Shown: positions 30,595 to 40,956, numbered from the stretch's first letter. The stretch: DNA of 64,000 bases from Streptomyces rubrogriseus (GCF_027947575.1 NZ_CP116256.1:6758001-6822000); one strand, 5' to 3'. Notes: generated by a model from the sequence alone, not told the origin. Numbers and translations are program-made.

Positions 30595-31764
30595 GTGCAA
30601 CGTCGAGCCGTGCCGGCCGTGCTGACCGCCGCTCTCCTGCTGACGGCCGGCTGCTCCGCCGACTCCTCCGACGGCGCGGACCCGTCCGGAACGGACCGCG
30701 GCGCCTCCCCCGCCAGTACGGCGACGCAGTCCTCGCCCGCCGGATCGCCCACCGAGCAGGCACCGCCCGCGAAGGGCTCGGTCAAGGTGCTCCGCACGGT
30801 CGCCACGGGGCTGAACAGCCCCTGGGGCCTGGCCCCGCTGCCGGGCGGCGACCTGCTGGTGTCCTCGCGCGACGAGGCCACGATCACCCGCGTCGACGCG
30901 AAGACGGGCAAGAAGACCGAGCTGGGCGAGGTGCCCGGGGTGTCCCCGTCCGGCGAGGGCGGCCTGCTCGGCATCGCGCTCTCCCCCGACTACGCCTCGG
31001 ACCACATGGTCTACGCGTACTTCACCTCCGCCTCGGACAACCGCGTCGTGCGCATGCTGTACGACGAGAAGAAGCCGTCGGGCGAGCAGCTGGGCGCGCC
31101 GGACACGGTCTTCCGGGGCATCCCCAAGGGTGTGATCCACAACGGCGGGCGGATCGCCTTCGGCCCGGACAAGATGCTCTACGCGGGCACGGGCGAGAGC
31201 GGTGACACCGGTCTGTCGCAGGACAAGAAGTCCCTCGGCGGCAAGATCCTGCGGATGACCCCGGACGGCGAACCGGCGCCCGGCAACCCCTTCCCCGACT
31301 CCCCCGTGTACTCGTTGGGCCACCGGAACGTGCAGGGGCTGGCCTGGGACGGCAAGCAACGGCTGTTCGCCTCGGAGTTCGGTCAGGACACCTGGGACGA
31401 GCTGAACGCGATCGAGCCGGGTGGCAACTACGGCTGGCCCGAGGCGGAGGGCAAGGGCGGCGGCTCCGGATTCCGCGACCCCCTCGCGCAGTGGAGCACC
31501 GACGAGGCATCCCCCAGCGGCATCGCGTATGCCGAGGGCTCCGTGTGGATGGCGGGGCTGCGCGGTGAGCGGCTGTGGCGGATCCCACTGAAGGGGACAC
31601 GGGCCGCGGCCGACCCGCAGGCGTTCCTGGAGGGCGAGTACGGCCGGCTGCGTACGGTGGCCCCGGCGGGCGGCGACAAGCTGTGGCTGGTGACCAGCAA
31701 CACGGACGGCCGCGGCGACGCGAAGGGCGACGACGACCGGATCCTGGAGCTGGAGGTGGAGTAG
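30595..31764 (+). CDS. Glucose/sorbosone dehydrogenase-like lipoprotein
   Basis: The protein has 389 aa. The N-terminal signal RRAVPAVLTAALLLTAGCS ends in the lipobox LTAGC, so it is anchored outside the membrane. A Ser/Thr/Pro linker (about 30-60) leads to a beta-propeller of the GSDH family: LNSPWGLAPLPGGDLLV, GGLLGIALSPDYASD, YSLGHRNVQGLAW and GGNYGWP are its signatures. Such proteins are predicted PQQ-dependent aldose dehydrogenases. GTG 30595 has AAGGGA upstream; ATG 30556 is an in-frame alternative. It is followed convergently by a small gene. Confidence 0.87.
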   Translation: MQRRAVPAVLTAALLLTAGCSADSSDGADPSGTDRGASPASTATQSSPAGSPTEQAPPAKGSVKVLRTVATGLNSPWGLAPLPGGDLLVSSRDEATITRVDAKTGKKTELGEVPGVSPSGEGGLLGIALSPDYASDHMVYAYFTSASDNRVVRMLYDEKKPSGEQLGAPDTVFRGIPKGVIHNGGRIAFGPDKMLYAGTGESGDTGLSQDKKSLGGKILRMTPDGEPAPGNPFPDSPVYSLGHRNVQGLAWDGKQRLFASEFGQDTWDELNAIEPGGNYGWPEAEGKGGGSGFRDPLAQWSTDEASPSGIAYAEGSVWMAGLRGERLWRIPLKGTRAAADPQAFLEGEYGRLRTVAPAGGDKLWLVTSNTDGRGDAKGDDDRILELEVE

Positions 31765-31772
31765 GCGGCCGG

Positions 31773-31982
31773 CTACTCGTCTTCCGGGGACGGGGTCCCG
31801 GCGTCCTCCGCCTCCTCGTCGGCGCGCGGCCGGTGGACGACGACCTTGCCCGACGTGAGGTCTATGGGGCCGCGGGCGGGGTCGCCGTCGCCCACGTCCT
31901 CGCGGGTCAGTTCGAGGCGGTTCTGCTCGTCGTTGGTGTGTTTGCGGCCGGGCGAGAACAGTTCCTCGAATGCGTTGAACAT
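31773..31982 (-). CDS. Small conserved acidic protein (DUF6191-like)
   Basis: The protein has 69 aa: MFNAFEELFSPGRKHTNDEQ, then LELTREDVGDGDPARGPIDL and an acidic tail. It is soluble, rich in Asp/Glu. I recall it as a DUF6191-type protein of Streptomyces; function unknown. The ATG has GGAGGCCC just upstream. It ends 9 bp from the convergent lipoprotein gene. Confidence 0.6.
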   Translation of the reverse strand: MFNAFEELFSPGRKHTNDEQNRLELTREDVGDGDPARGPIDLTSGKVVVHRPRADEEAEDAGTPSPEDE

Positions 31983-32020
31983 CGGGCCTCCGTCGGTCGG
32001 CGTCCCCTACAGCGTATGCC

Positions 32021-35000
32021 TCACTCCGACGAACGGGACGTGAGCCGTTCGGCGGGGAACAGCGCCAGCCGGTGGGCCACCGCCGCCGCCTCGCCGCGAC
32101 CGGAGACGCCGAGCTTGGCCAGGATGTTGGAGACGTGGACGCTGGCCGTCTTGGGGGAGATGAAGAGCTCCTCGGCTATCTGCCGGTTGGTGCGGCCGTC
32201 GGAGACCAGCCGCAGGACGTCCCGCTCCCGGCCGGTGAGCCCGAGGGCGTCGGCCGGGTCGGCGGGCCCGGCCGCGGGTGCCCGGTCGGCGGCGCGGCCG
32301 AGGGTGAGACGGGCACGCCGGCCGAGCACGGCGACCGCGTCGGACAGCGGGCGCGCGCCGAGGTGCTCGGCGACGGTGCGGGCCAGGCGCAGCAGCTCCG
32401 TGGCACGGGCGCGCTCGTCGTCGCCGCCGGTGGCCAGGAGGACATCGGCCAGCCGGTACCGGACGCGGGCGAGGTCGTAGGGACGCTCCAGGCATTCGAA
32501 GGCGGTGACCGCCTCCGACCAGAGCCGTGGGGTGTCGCGGCCCCGGGCGCGGTGGAGTTCGGCGCGGACCCAGCGCTCGTGGGCGACCCAGACCGGGGCG
32601 CCCGTCGTCAGGTGCTTCGCGGCCTCGGCGAGGCGGTCGAGGAGGTCGTCGCGGCCCTCCTCGGCGGCCGGCAGGGCGCGCGCGTCGGCCTCCGCCGCGG
32701 CGGCGGACAGCAGCAGGGGCCAGCCGAAGCGCTGGGTGCCGGGCGGGAAGCCCGCGTCCAGGACGCGGACCAGTTCGGCGCGGGCGTCCGGGAGGCGTCC
32801 CTCGGCCGCGGCGACGCCGATGGTGAGGGCCGCCAGCGGCAGGCGGTGCTGCGGCATCGGGTCGTGGGTGCCGTAGGCGGCGCGGGCCTCGGCGAGCAGT
32901 CCGGCGGCCTCGGCCCGCTCGCCGCGGGCGAGGGCGACGACGGCGCGTTTGAGTGCGGCGCCGCCGCGTGGCGCGGGACTGCGGCCCGGTGCTCCGGCCC
33001 GGTCCGCCGCTTCGAGGGCCTCGTCCCAGCGGCCCAGGGAGATGAGCGACTCGGCGAGGTTGCCCCAGACCCAGGCCTCGGACTCCAGCAGCCCCCTGCG
33101 CCGGGTGAGGTCGATGCCCTCGCGCAGGATGCCGAGGGCGTCCCGCGAGCGGCCGACGCCTTCCAGGGACGAGGGCAGGTTGACGTGGCTGCGGGCCACC
33201 ACGGCGGACCGGTCCTGGGCCACCACCAGGTCCCTGACCTGGAACATCTCGGCGAGTCCGGCGTCGATCTGCCCGGCGTCCACCATCAGGCCGCCGAGGG
33301 TGAGCCGGGCGTTCAGCTCGATCTCCTCGGCGCCCACCATGCGCGCGTACTCGACGGCCCGTTCGGCCGCCGTCATCGCGTCGGGGCCGGGGCTGTGGAG
33401 CATCGACCAGTTGGCGGACATGGCCAGCACCTCGGCGTGCACCTGGGACGGCGGCAGGCCGCGGACCAGTTCCTGGGCGATGCCCAGCTCGCGCCAGCCG
33501 TCGCCCCGGCCCTGGGCCTGGACCAGCAGCGAGCGCTGGGTCCAGAACCAGGCCGCGCGCTGCGGGTCGCGGCCGCTCGCCCCCGCCCCGGTGCCCGTGT
33601 CCCGTTCGTCCTCCAGGAGGCGCAGCGCCCGCTTGGTGATCTTCATGGCGCGTTCGCGCTCACCGCACAGCCGCCCGGCGACCGCGGCCTCGGCCATCAG
33701 GTCCAGGTAGCGCAGGGGCGTGGCGGCGGGGTCGCGGCCGCAGGGAGGGTAGACCTCGGCGCAGTCGACGGGGCGCAGGCTGGCGCGTACGTCGTCGGGG
33801 GCGGAGTCCCACAGTTCCATCGCGCGCTCCAGCAGCCGCAGCTGTTCGGAGTAGGCATGCCGGCGGCGGGCCTCGACCGAGGCGTCCAGGACGGCCGGCA
33901 GGGCCTTGGCGGGAACGTGGGCGTGGTACCAGTAGCTGGCCAGGCGCATCACGCGCTCGGCGGCGGGCACCAGCGTGGGATCGGCGTCCAGGGCTTCGGC
34001 GTAGCGCCGGTTGAGGCGGGAGCGTTCGCCGGGGAGCAGGTCGTCGCCGACGGCCTCGCGGACCAGGGAGTGCCGGAAGCGGTAGCCGTCGCCGTCGGGC
34101 GCGGGGAGCAGGATGTTGGCGTTCACCGCGGAGCGCAGCGCCTCGATGAGGTCGTCCTCGGCGAGCCGGGCGACGGCGGCGAGCAGCCGGTACTCGACGG
34201 TGGAGCCGCCCTCGGCGACGATCCGGGCGACCCGCTGGGCGCTCTCGGGCAGGGCTTCGACGCGGACCAGGAGCAGGTCGCGCAGGGAGTCGGTGAGGCC
34301 GGTGCAGCTGCCCTCGTGGGCGGCGACGGCGAGTTCCTCGACGAAGAAGGCGTTGCCGTCGGAACGTTCGAAGATCTCGTCGACCTGGAGCTGGTCGGGC
34401 TCGTGGGCGAGGATCCCGGCGATCTGGCGGCCCACCTCGTCGCGGGTGAAGCGGCCGAGTTCGAGGCGGCGGACGGTGCGCAGCCGGTCGAGTTCGGCGA
34501 GCAGGGGGCGCAGCGGGTGGCGGCGGTGGATGTCGTCGGAGCGGTAGGTGGCGAGGACGACGAGGCGGCCGGTGCGCAGGGTGCGGAAGAGGTAGGCGAT
34601 CAGGTGGCGGGTGGAGGCGTCGGCCCAGTGCAGGTCCTCCAGGACGAGGACTACGGTGTGCCTGGCGGCGACGCGCTCCAGCAGACGGGCGGTGAGTTCG
34701 AAGAGCCGGGCCATGCTCTCCTCGTCGTGCCGGCCGCCGCCGGTGACCGGGGTGCCCTCGCCCAGTTCGGGCAGCAGCCGGGCCAGTTCCTCCTCCTGGC
34801 CGGCGGCCGCGGCGGCCAGCTCCTCGGGCAGGTGGCGGCGCAGGGCGCGCAGCGCGGTGGAGAAGGGTGCGAAGGGCAGCCCGTCGGCGCCGATCTCCAC
34901 GCAGCCGCCCAGCGCGACGACGGCGCCGCGCCGGGCCGCCGCGGCGGCGAACTCCTCGACGAGGCGGGTCTTGCCGACGCCGGCCTCGCCGCCGAGCAGC

Positions 35001-35191
35001 AGTGCCTGCGGCTCTCCGCCGGTGGCTGACGCCCTGGTGGCTGACGCCCCGGTGGCGGTCGCCCCGGCGGCGGTCGCCCCGGCGGCGTCGCTGCCCGTGG
35101 CGCGGGCGAGCGCGTCGTTCAACGCGTCCAGTTCGCCGGTGCGGCCGACGAACACGGGACTGACGGACCTGGTCTCCACGGAAGCGAGCAT
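32021..35191 (-). CDS. Large LuxR-family ATP-binding regulator (LAL type)
   Basis: The protein has 1056 aa. An N-terminal AAA domain has Walker A GGEAGVGKT (about 65) and Walker B VVLVLEDLHWAD (about 180). A long helical TPR-like region (about 400-950) is followed by a C-terminal LuxR HTH, LTGRERDVLRLVSDGRTNRQIA and onward (last 75 residues). The Ala-Thr-Gly run near residue 30-50 is low complexity. LAL proteins activate promoters in response to a ligand bound by the helical region; the target is unknown. ATG 35191 is the first start after which coding is convincing. Confidence 0.9.
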   Translation of the reverse strand: MLASVETRSVSPVFVGRTGELDALNDALARATGSDAAGATAAGATATGASATRASATGGEPQALLLGGEAGVGKTRLVEEFAAAAARRGAVVALGGCVEIGADGLPFAPFSTALRALRRHLPEELAAAAAGQEEELARLLPELGEGTPVTGGGRHDEESMARLFELTARLLERVAARHTVVLVLEDLHWADASTRHLIAYLFRTLRTGRLVVLATYRSDDIHRRHPLRPLLAELDRLRTVRRLELGRFTRDEVGRQIAGILAHEPDQLQVDEIFERSDGNAFFVEELAVAAHEGSCTGLTDSLRDLLLVRVEALPESAQRVARIVAEGGSTVEYRLLAAVARLAEDDLIEALRSAVNANILLPAPDGDGYRFRHSLVREAVGDDLLPGERSRLNRRYAEALDADPTLVPAAERVMRLASYWYHAHVPAKALPAVLDASVEARRRHAYSEQLRLLERAMELWDSAPDDVRASLRPVDCAEVYPPCGRDPAATPLRYLDLMAEAAVAGRLCGERERAMKITKRALRLLEDERDTGTGAGASGRDPQRAAWFWTQRSLLVQAQGRGDGWRELGIAQELVRGLPPSQVHAEVLAMSANWSMLHSPGPDAMTAAERAVEYARMVGAEEIELNARLTLGGLMVDAGQIDAGLAEMFQVRDLVVAQDRSAVVARSHVNLPSSLEGVGRSRDALGILREGIDLTRRRGLLESEAWVWGNLAESLISLGRWDEALEAADRAGAPGRSPAPRGGAALKRAVVALARGERAEAAGLLAEARAAYGTHDPMPQHRLPLAALTIGVAAAEGRLPDARAELVRVLDAGFPPGTQRFGWPLLLSAAAAEADARALPAAEEGRDDLLDRLAEAAKHLTTGAPVWVAHERWVRAELHRARGRDTPRLWSEAVTAFECLERPYDLARVRYRLADVLLATGGDDERARATELLRLARTVAEHLGARPLSDAVAVLGRRARLTLGRAADRAPAAGPADPADALGLTGRERDVLRLVSDGRTNRQIAEELFISPKTASVHVSNILAKLGVSGRGEAAAVAHRLALFPAERLTSRSSE

Positions 35192-35331
35192 CGCACGCGG
35201 GTACGACAGCGGGTCACCGGTTTTCGGCAGGTGGACAACCCCCGGAACGGCGCCCGGATCGACGCCCGGAACGGTGCCGGGAACGACGGCGGGGAGGGAG
35301 GCCGTGCGGCCCCCCTCCCCGACTCCCCCGT

Positions 35332-35517
35332 TCACGCGGTCCGGGCGAACCGGTGCCCGCGTCGGCGCGGTGTATGGCTCTCGGCTACGGCACCGCCGTG
35401 CCGGGCCCGGCGGCGGGCGGCGCGGCGGGCCCGGATCACCTCGCGGGCCAGCCGGGCCTCGTCGGCGCGGCGGATCAGTTCGGCGGAGCGGTACTGCTGG
35501 AACTCGTACTCGTACAT
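35332..35517 (-). CDS. Small basic protein (61 aa), unknown function
   Basis: MYEYEFQQYRSAELIRRADE then an Arg-rich helix (AREVIRARRAARRRARHGG) and a basic end. The ATG has GAGGGG 8 nt upstream. It lies 140 bp upstream of the LAL gene on the same strand. Similar short Arg-rich ORFs are common in Streptomyces; I do not recognise a family. A strongly basic helix suggests nucleic acid or membrane surface binding (inference). Confidence 0.5.
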   Translation of the reverse strand: MYEYEFQQYRSAELIRRADEARLAREVIRARRAARRRARHGGAVAESHTPRRRGHRFARTA

Positions 35518-35712
35518 GGTGTGCCCCTCGGCTTCGCTTCGGTTTCGGCTTCGCTCGCTTGCGATGCCTCAACCTTCGTCTCCCAGGGGGGTGGGCCACA
35601 TCGGGTAAGTTCCGCATCTTCGGCGCCGCGCGGGGCCTTAGACGCGGGTGACGGGTCTTAGGGCGCGCGCCACAGGCGGGCAACCGTCCTAAGACCCCTC
35701 GGAAATGCCTGG

Positions 35713-36342
35713 TCAGCCGGTGGCGGGCAGCCCCAGCAGGACGTCCGTGTACTTCAGGACGGCCAGCAGCAGGCCGATGACGCCGAGGGCGACGCCCGCC
35801 CAGGCGACCGACTTGATCCACGGGGCCTGCGGGCGGCCGGGCGCACCGAACGCGGGACGGGCCAGCACGACGACGCCGACGATCAGCGCGACCAGGGCGA
35901 AGATGCCGCCCCACATCGCGGTGGCCTGCCAGGCGTTGCCGTAGCCCTTCTCGATCAGCGTGCCGACGTCCGACGACGAGGACGTCTGCAGCTGGCCCAT
36001 CAGCGACTCGCGCGCGGAGGCCACGGTGCCGACCCAGCTGCCGGTCAGGGAGACGATGCCGAGACCGGCGGAGACCACGGCGCCCGCGCCCTGGCCGACG
36101 CCGGTGGGGGCTCCCTCGGTCACTTCGGTGCCGTCCGGGTCGTCGTCCGTGTCCTCGTCCGTCGCCGCGTCGGCGTCCTCGGGGGTGTCGGTCCCGGTCG
36201 CCCCAGGGGCCTCGGCCGCCTTGGTGACGTCAATGGACTCGGCGGCCTCGGTCGCCTCGGTCGCCTCGGCCGCGTCGGCCGTCTCGTCCGTCTTGTGCTC
36301 GTCGGTCTTCACGCCGGTCTCGTCCACTGTCTTCGTTCCCAT
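35713..36342 (-). CDS. Membrane protein with acidic Ala/Glu/Thr-rich N-terminus
   Basis: The protein has 209 aa. Residues 1-90 are low complexity, rich in Asp, Glu, Ala, Thr. Three hydrophobic segments follow: VGQGAGAVVSAGLGIVSLTG region, WGGIFALVALIVGVVVL, and SVAWAGVALGVIGLLLAVLKY. No enzyme motif. The ATG at 36342 avoids the Arg-rich extension. Function unknown; conserved in Streptomyces as far as I recall. Confidence 0.65.
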   Translation of the reverse strand: MGTKTVDETGVKTDEHKTDETADAAEATEATEAAESIDVTKAAEAPGATGTDTPEDADAATDEDTDDDPDGTEVTEGAPTGVGQGAGAVVSAGLGIVSLTGSWVGTVASARESLMGQLQTSSSSDVGTLIEKGYGNAWQATAMWGGIFALVALIVGVVVLARPAFGAPGRPQAPWIKSVAWAGVALGVIGLLLAVLKYTDVLLGLPATG

Positions 36343-36377
36343 GCCTCGCACCGTACGGACGCTGTCTGAGAGGTCCC

Positions 36378-36962
36378 TTAATGATCCCTTTGAGCGGCAC
36401 GCGCGCGTGCTTCCCGTGCGGCCCGCCACTCGGGTGCGAGCACCGCCCACACCTCCATGTCCTGGCGCGTGCCCCGGTGGGGAAAGCTTTCGCGCAGCAC
36501 GCCCTCACGCATCATGCCGAGTCGGCGCGCGGCGTCGACACTCGGGGTGTTCGCCGTCGAGGCGTACCACTCCACGCGGTGCATGCCGCGCTCGTCGACG
36601 GCCCAGTCGATCAGTACGCGGGCACCGCGGGTGACCAGGCCGCGGCCGGTTCCGGCGGGCTCCAGCCAGCAGCCGATCTCGCAGACGCCGGTGGCGGCGT
36701 CGAAGACGCGGTAGAGCAGACCGCCGACCAGCGTGCCGTCCAGCCACAGCCCGTGCAGGAAGCCGCTGTCGGCGGCGTGCCGGTCGGCGTAGGCCTGGAG
36801 CACCTCGCGCGCGGAGTCGACGTCGGTCGCCTTCGCCCCGAAGGGTATGTGCTCGGTGATGAAGTCCCGGCCGCGGTCCAGGTGGGCCAGGAACTCCTCG
36901 GCGTGCCAGGTCTCCAAGGGGCGCAGTTCGGCTCCGTCGTCACCCAGTGGTATCGCGTACAT
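36378..36962 (-). CDS. GNAT-family N-acetyltransferase (RimJ/RimL type)
   Basis: The protein has 194 aa. GCWLEPAGTGRGLVTRGARVLIDWA is the acetyl-CoA loop region in part (GTGRGLVTRG), and HRVEWYASTANTPSVDAARRLGM is the hallmark NxxS(V)xxxxRLGF segment. It probably acetylates a protein N-terminus or small amine. GGAGGAA precedes ATG 36962. It overlaps the end of the MMPL gene by 23 nt, so the two are cotranscribed. Confidence 0.87.
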   Translation of the reverse strand: MYAIPLGDDGAELRPLETWHAEEFLAHLDRGRDFITEHIPFGAKATDVDSAREVLQAYADRHAADSGFLHGLWLDGTLVGGLLYRVFDAATGVCEIGCWLEPAGTGRGLVTRGARVLIDWAVDERGMHRVEWYASTANTPSVDAARRLGMMREGVLRESFPHRGTRQDMEVWAVLAPEWRAAREARARAAQRDH

Positions 36963-39186
36963 CCCGTTGCCGTTCCTCCTCCGCGAGGACGTCCGCCACC
37001 TCGGCGTCCGTCGCCGCGGCCAGCCTCTCATGGGCGGCCCGGCACTCGGGCGGCTCGATGCTGATGCGCGGCAGGAGGGCGTCCAGGCGGCGCGGCAGCC
37101 ACCAGTTGGCGCGGCCGAGCAGGTGCATCAGGGCGGGCACCAGGAGGGTGCGCAGCACGAAGGCGTCCAGGGCGACGGCGGCGGCCAGCGCGATGCCGAA
37201 CATGGCGATCACCCGGTCGCCGCTGAGGACGAAGGCGAGGAAGACCGAGATCATGATGACGGCGGCGGAGTTGATCACGCGGCCGGTCTCGGCGAGCCCG
37301 ACCCGGACGGCCCGGCGGTTGTCGCCGGTCTCCAGCCACTCCTCGTACATCCGGCTGACCAGGAAGACCTGGTAGTCCATGGAGAGCCCGAAGAGCACCG
37401 AGACCATGATCACGGGAAGGAAGGGTTCGATCGGCCCCGCGCTGCCGAGGCCGAGCAGCTCGCTTCCCCAGCCCCACTGGAAGATCGCCACGACCACGCC
37501 GAAGGCGGCGGCCACGGCGGCGACGTTCATGGCAGCGGCCTTGAGGGGGATGCCGACGGACCGGAAGGCCAGCAGGAGCAGCAGGCAGCCGAGGCCGATG
37601 ACGACGCCGACGAAGAGGGGCAGCTTGCCGACGATGACGTCGGCGAAGTCGTCGTAGCCCGCCGTCACGCCGCCGACGTGCACGTCGAGCGCGGTACCGG
37701 CCTCGGCGCGCGGCAGCACCTCGGAGCGCAGCCGCTCGACCAGGTCGCTGGTGTCCTCGGACTGCGGCGCCGACTCGGGTACGACGGTGAGGTACGCGGC
37801 GTCGCCACCGGAGTTGTACATCACCGGTGTCACCGAGGAGACGCCCTCGGTGGTGCGCAGGGTGGCGTCCAGGTTGTCCAGGGCGAGGCGGTCCTCGGCG
37901 CCGCGGACCTCGGTGACCAGGGTCAGCGGGCCGTTGACGCCGGGGCCGAAGCCGTCGGCGAGGAGGTCGTAGGCCTGGCGGGTGGTGGTGCCCTTGGGGT
38001 CGTTGCCCTGGTCGGAGGTGCCGAGGCGCAGCCCGAGGGTGGGCAGGGCGATGACGGTGATGACGACGAGGGCGAGCGCGCCGAGCAGTTTCGGATGGCG
38101 CTCGACGAAGGCCGACCAGCGGGCGGCGAACCCGGTCGGCACCTCGGGCTCGGGGCCGTGCTCGGCGAGCCGGCGCCGCTCGCGCCGGCTCAGGGCGCGC
38201 GGGCCGATGTACGACAGCAGGGCGGGCAGCAGCGTCACGGAGGCGGCGACGGTCAGGAGCACGGTCAGCGAGGCGGCGACGGCGACGCCGTTGAGGAAGC
38301 TCAGCCGGAGGATCAGCATGCCCAGCAGGGCGATGCAGACGGTGGCACCCGCGAACACCACGGCTCGTCCGGTGGTCGCCACGGCGTCGGCGGCGGCGTC
38401 CGCCACGGACAGGCCCCGCTTCAGCCCGCGCCGGTGTCTGGTGACGATGAACAGGGCGTAGTCGATGCCGACGCCGAGTCCGACGAGGGTGCCCAGCATG
38501 GGCGCGAAGTCGGCGGCGGTCATGGCGTGGCCGAGGAGCGTGATGGCGGCGTAGGCGGTGCCGACGGAGACCAGTGCGGTGGCGATGGGCAGCAGCGCCG
38601 CGGCGACGGACCCGAAGGCCACGAAGAGGACGACCGCGGCCACGGCCACGCCGACGGCCTCGGCGAGGTGGCTGCCGCCGGACTCGGTGAGCGCTATGGC
38701 GCCGCCGCCCAGTTCGATCCGGAGCCCGTCGGTCTCGGCGGCCTCGGCGGTGTCGACGACGGCCCGTGCCTGGCCCGGGTCGAGGTGCTGGGAGGCGTCC
38801 ACGAAGGTGACGGTGGCGTACGCGGTGTCGGCGTTCTCGCTGATCAGGGGCGAGTCGGCGTCGTGGTACGGGTTGCTGACCGCGGCCACCCCGGGCAGGT
38901 CCGCGATGCGGTCCAGGGTGCGGGTCATGGCCTGTTCGACGTCGGCCGCGCGGACGGTGCCGGACGTGGTGTGCCAGACGATCGTGTCGCTGTCGCCGCC
39001 GAGGTCGGGGAAGCGGGATTCGAGCAGCCGGGAGGCGCGGTCGGAGCCGGTGCCGGGGATGCCGTAGTCGTTGGAGTACGCGGAGCCGGCGACCGTGGCT
39101 GCCGTGGCGACGCCGCCGAGGGCGAGCAGCCAGAGCAGGACGGTGACGAGACGACGTTGAACACACCAGCGTGCGAGGGCTGCCAC
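36940..39186 (-). CDS. MMPL-family transporter
   Basis: The protein has 748 aa with about 12 membrane spans in the RND-like order: span 1 (LVTVLLWLLALGGVATAAT), large extracellular loop with NDYGIPGTGSDRASRLLESRFP, five spans, second loop, five spans. GLGVGIDYALFIVTRHR and VLFGLSMDYQVFLVSRMYE carry the two conserved Asp-Tyr pairs needed for proton transport. It exports lipids or hydrophobic compounds. GTG 39186 has GGGAG 7 nt upstream. The GNAT gene overlaps its 3' end. Confidence 0.9.
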   Translation of the reverse strand: MAALARWCVQRRLVTVLLWLLALGGVATAATVAGSAYSNDYGIPGTGSDRASRLLESRFPDLGGDSDTIVWHTTSGTVRAADVEQAMTRTLDRIADLPGVAAVSNPYHDADSPLISENADTAYATVTFVDASQHLDPGQARAVVDTAEAAETDGLRIELGGGAIALTESGGSHLAEAVGVAVAAVVLFVAFGSVAAALLPIATALVSVGTAYAAITLLGHAMTAADFAPMLGTLVGLGVGIDYALFIVTRHRRGLKRGLSVADAAADAVATTGRAVVFAGATVCIALLGMLILRLSFLNGVAVAASLTVLLTVAASVTLLPALLSYIGPRALSRRERRRLAEHGPEPEVPTGFAARWSAFVERHPKLLGALALVVITVIALPTLGLRLGTSDQGNDPKGTTTRQAYDLLADGFGPGVNGPLTLVTEVRGAEDRLALDNLDATLRTTEGVSSVTPVMYNSGGDAAYLTVVPESAPQSEDTSDLVERLRSEVLPRAEAGTALDVHVGGVTAGYDDFADVIVGKLPLFVGVVIGLGCLLLLLAFRSVGIPLKAAAMNVAAVAAAFGVVVAIFQWGWGSELLGLGSAGPIEPFLPVIMVSVLFGLSMDYQVFLVSRMYEEWLETGDNRRAVRVGLAETGRVINSAAVIMISVFLAFVLSGDRVIAMFGIALAAAVALDAFVLRTLLVPALMHLLGRANWWLPRRLDALLPRISIEPPECRAAHERLAAATDAEVADVLAEEERQRDVRDTTG

Positions 39187-39366
39187 GAACGTGCTCCCAG
39201 GGTGTCTGATTGTGGATCTTTGACCGGGAACACCCGTGAAGCGGGGAAGACCGGGAATGGCCGTCCATGGTGTGAACAGACCGCAAAGAACGCATGAGCA
39301 ATGCGGAATCACTCTTGCAGGCAGAAATGATCCTTTGCGGACTTAGTGTCCTTATTCACAACAACG

Positions 39367-39408
39367 GCCCTGGGGGAACCCGCCGTGTTCGGCGCGTCCC
39401 CCCAGGGC
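39367..39408 (-). terminator. Terminator after gatB
   Basis: gccctggggg/cccccagggc (10 bp) enclose a second stem cgccg/cggcg. It follows the gatB stop by 19 bp on the minus strand. Confidence 0.7.
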
Positions 39409-39426
39409 TCGTTGGGTGTACGGGTG

Positions 39427-40941
39427 TCAGCCTTCGGCCACGCCCAGCTTCTCCAGGATCAGCTCCTTGACGCGGGCCGCGTCCGCCTGGCCCCGGGTCG
39501 CCTTCATGACCGCGCCGACCAGGGCGCCGGCCGCGGCCACCTTGCCGCCGCGGATCTTGTCCGCGACGCCCGGGTTGCCGGCGATGGCCTCGTCGACGGC
39601 GGCGGTCAGCGCACCCTCGTCGGAGACGACCTTCAGGCCGCGCTTGTCGACGACCTCGTCCGGCGTGCCCTCACCTTCGAGGACGCCCAGGATGACCTGG
39701 CGGGCCAGCTTGTCGTTCAGCTCGCCCTTGGTCACCAGCTCGGCGACGCGGGCGACCTGGACCGGCGTGATCGCCAGCTCGTCGAGCGCCTTGCCCGACT
39801 CGTTGGCGCTGCGGGCCAGCTCGCCCATCCACCACTTGCGGGCGGAGGCCGCGTCGGCACCGGCGTCGATGGTGGCGACGATCGGGTCCAGGGCTCCGGC
39901 GTTGAGGATGGACTGCATGTCGTTGCCGGAGATGCCCCACTCCTCGCGGAGCCGGTTGCGGCGCACCAGCGGCAGCTCGGGCAGCCCGGAGCGGATCTCC
40001 TCGACCCACTCGCGGGAGGGAGCGACGGGCACCAGGTCGGGCTCCGGGAAGTACCGGTAGTCCTCGGCCTCCTCCTTCACGCGGCCCGAGGTGGTGGACC
40101 CCGTGTCCTCGTGGAAGTGGCGGGTCTCCTGGATGATCGTGCCGCCGTCGTTCAGCACGGCGGCGTGCCGCTGGATCTCGAAGCGGGCGGCGCGCTCGAC
40201 GGAGCGCAGCGAGTTGACGTTCTTGGTCTCGCTGCGGGTGCCGAACTTCTCCCGGCCGTGCGGGCGCAGCGACAGGTTGACGTCGCAGCGCATCTGGCCC
40301 ATCTCCATGCGGGCCTCGGACACGCCGAGGGCACGGATGAGTTCGCGCAGCTCACGGACGTACGCCCGGGCGACCTCGGGGGCGCGCTCGCCCGCTCCCT
40401 CGATCGGCTTGGTGACGATCTCGATGAGCGGGATGCCGGCCCGGTTGTAGTCGAGCAGGGAGTGCGAGGCGCCGTGGATGCGGCCCGTCGCGCCGCCGAC
40501 GTGCAGCGACTTGCCGGTGTCCTCCTCCATGTGGGCGCGCTCGATCTGGACGCGGAAGGTCTCCCCGTCCTCCAGCTGCACGTCGAGGTAGCCGTCGAAG
40601 GCGATGGGCTCGTCGTACTGGGAGGTCTGGAAGTTCTTCGGCATGTCCGGATAGAAGTAGTTCTTCCGGGCGAAGCGGCACCATTCGGCGATCTCGCAGT
40701 TCAGCGCGAGGCCGATCCTGATCGCCGACTCGACGCCGGTCGCGTTGACGGCCGGGAGCGCGCCGGGCATGCCGAGGCAGACGGGGCAGGTCTGGGTGTT
40801 GGGGTCGGCACCGAGCGCGGTCGAACAGCCGCAGAACATCTTGGTCTTGGTGCCGAGTTCGACATGGACCTCGAGGCCCATGACGGGGTCGTACGACGCG
40901 AGTGCGTCCTCGTACGACACCAGGTCGGTCGTGGTGGTCAC
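39427..40941 (-). CDS. gatB: Aspartyl/glutamyl-tRNA amidotransferase subunit B
   Basis: The protein has 504 aa. It is the tRNA-binding/kinase subunit of GatCAB, which amidates mischarged Glu-tRNA(Gln) and Asp-tRNA(Asn). [20 protein letters not shown] holds the zinc/start signature; [34 protein letters not shown] and HMEEDTGKS are family blocks. The C-terminal YqeY-like tail is intact. It is last in the gatC-gatA-79 aa-gatB unit. Confidence 0.95.
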   Translation of the reverse strand: MTTTTDLVSYEDALASYDPVMGLEVHVELGTKTKMFCGCSTALGADPNTQTCPVCLGMPGALPAVNATGVESAIRIGLALNCEIAEWCRFARKNYFYPDMPKNFQTSQYDEPIAFDGYLDVQLEDGETFRVQIERAHMEEDTGKSLHVGGATGRIHGASHSLLDYNRAGIPLIEIVTKPIEGAGERAPEVARAYVRELRELIRALGVSEARMEMGQMRCDVNLSLRPHGREKFGTRSETKNVNSLRSVERAARFEIQRHAAVLNDGGTIIQETRHFHEDTGSTTSGRVKEEAEDYRYFPEPDLVPVAPSREWVEEIRSGLPELPLVRRNRLREEWGISGNDMQSILNAGALDPIVATIDAGADAASARKWWMGELARSANESGKALDELAITPVQVARVAELVTKGELNDKLARQVILGVLEGEGTPDEVVDKRGLKVVSDEGALTAAVDEAIAGNPGVADKIRGGKVAAAGALVGAVMKATRGQADAARVKELILEKLGVAEG

Positions 40942-40956
40942 GGTGAAACTTCCCTC

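Noticed and set aside
36847..39297. Long plus-strand frame opposite the MMPL gene
   Set aside because: High-GC antisense shadow of the MMPL coding frame; translation is repetitive with Gly/Glu/Asp/Val and lacks any domain.
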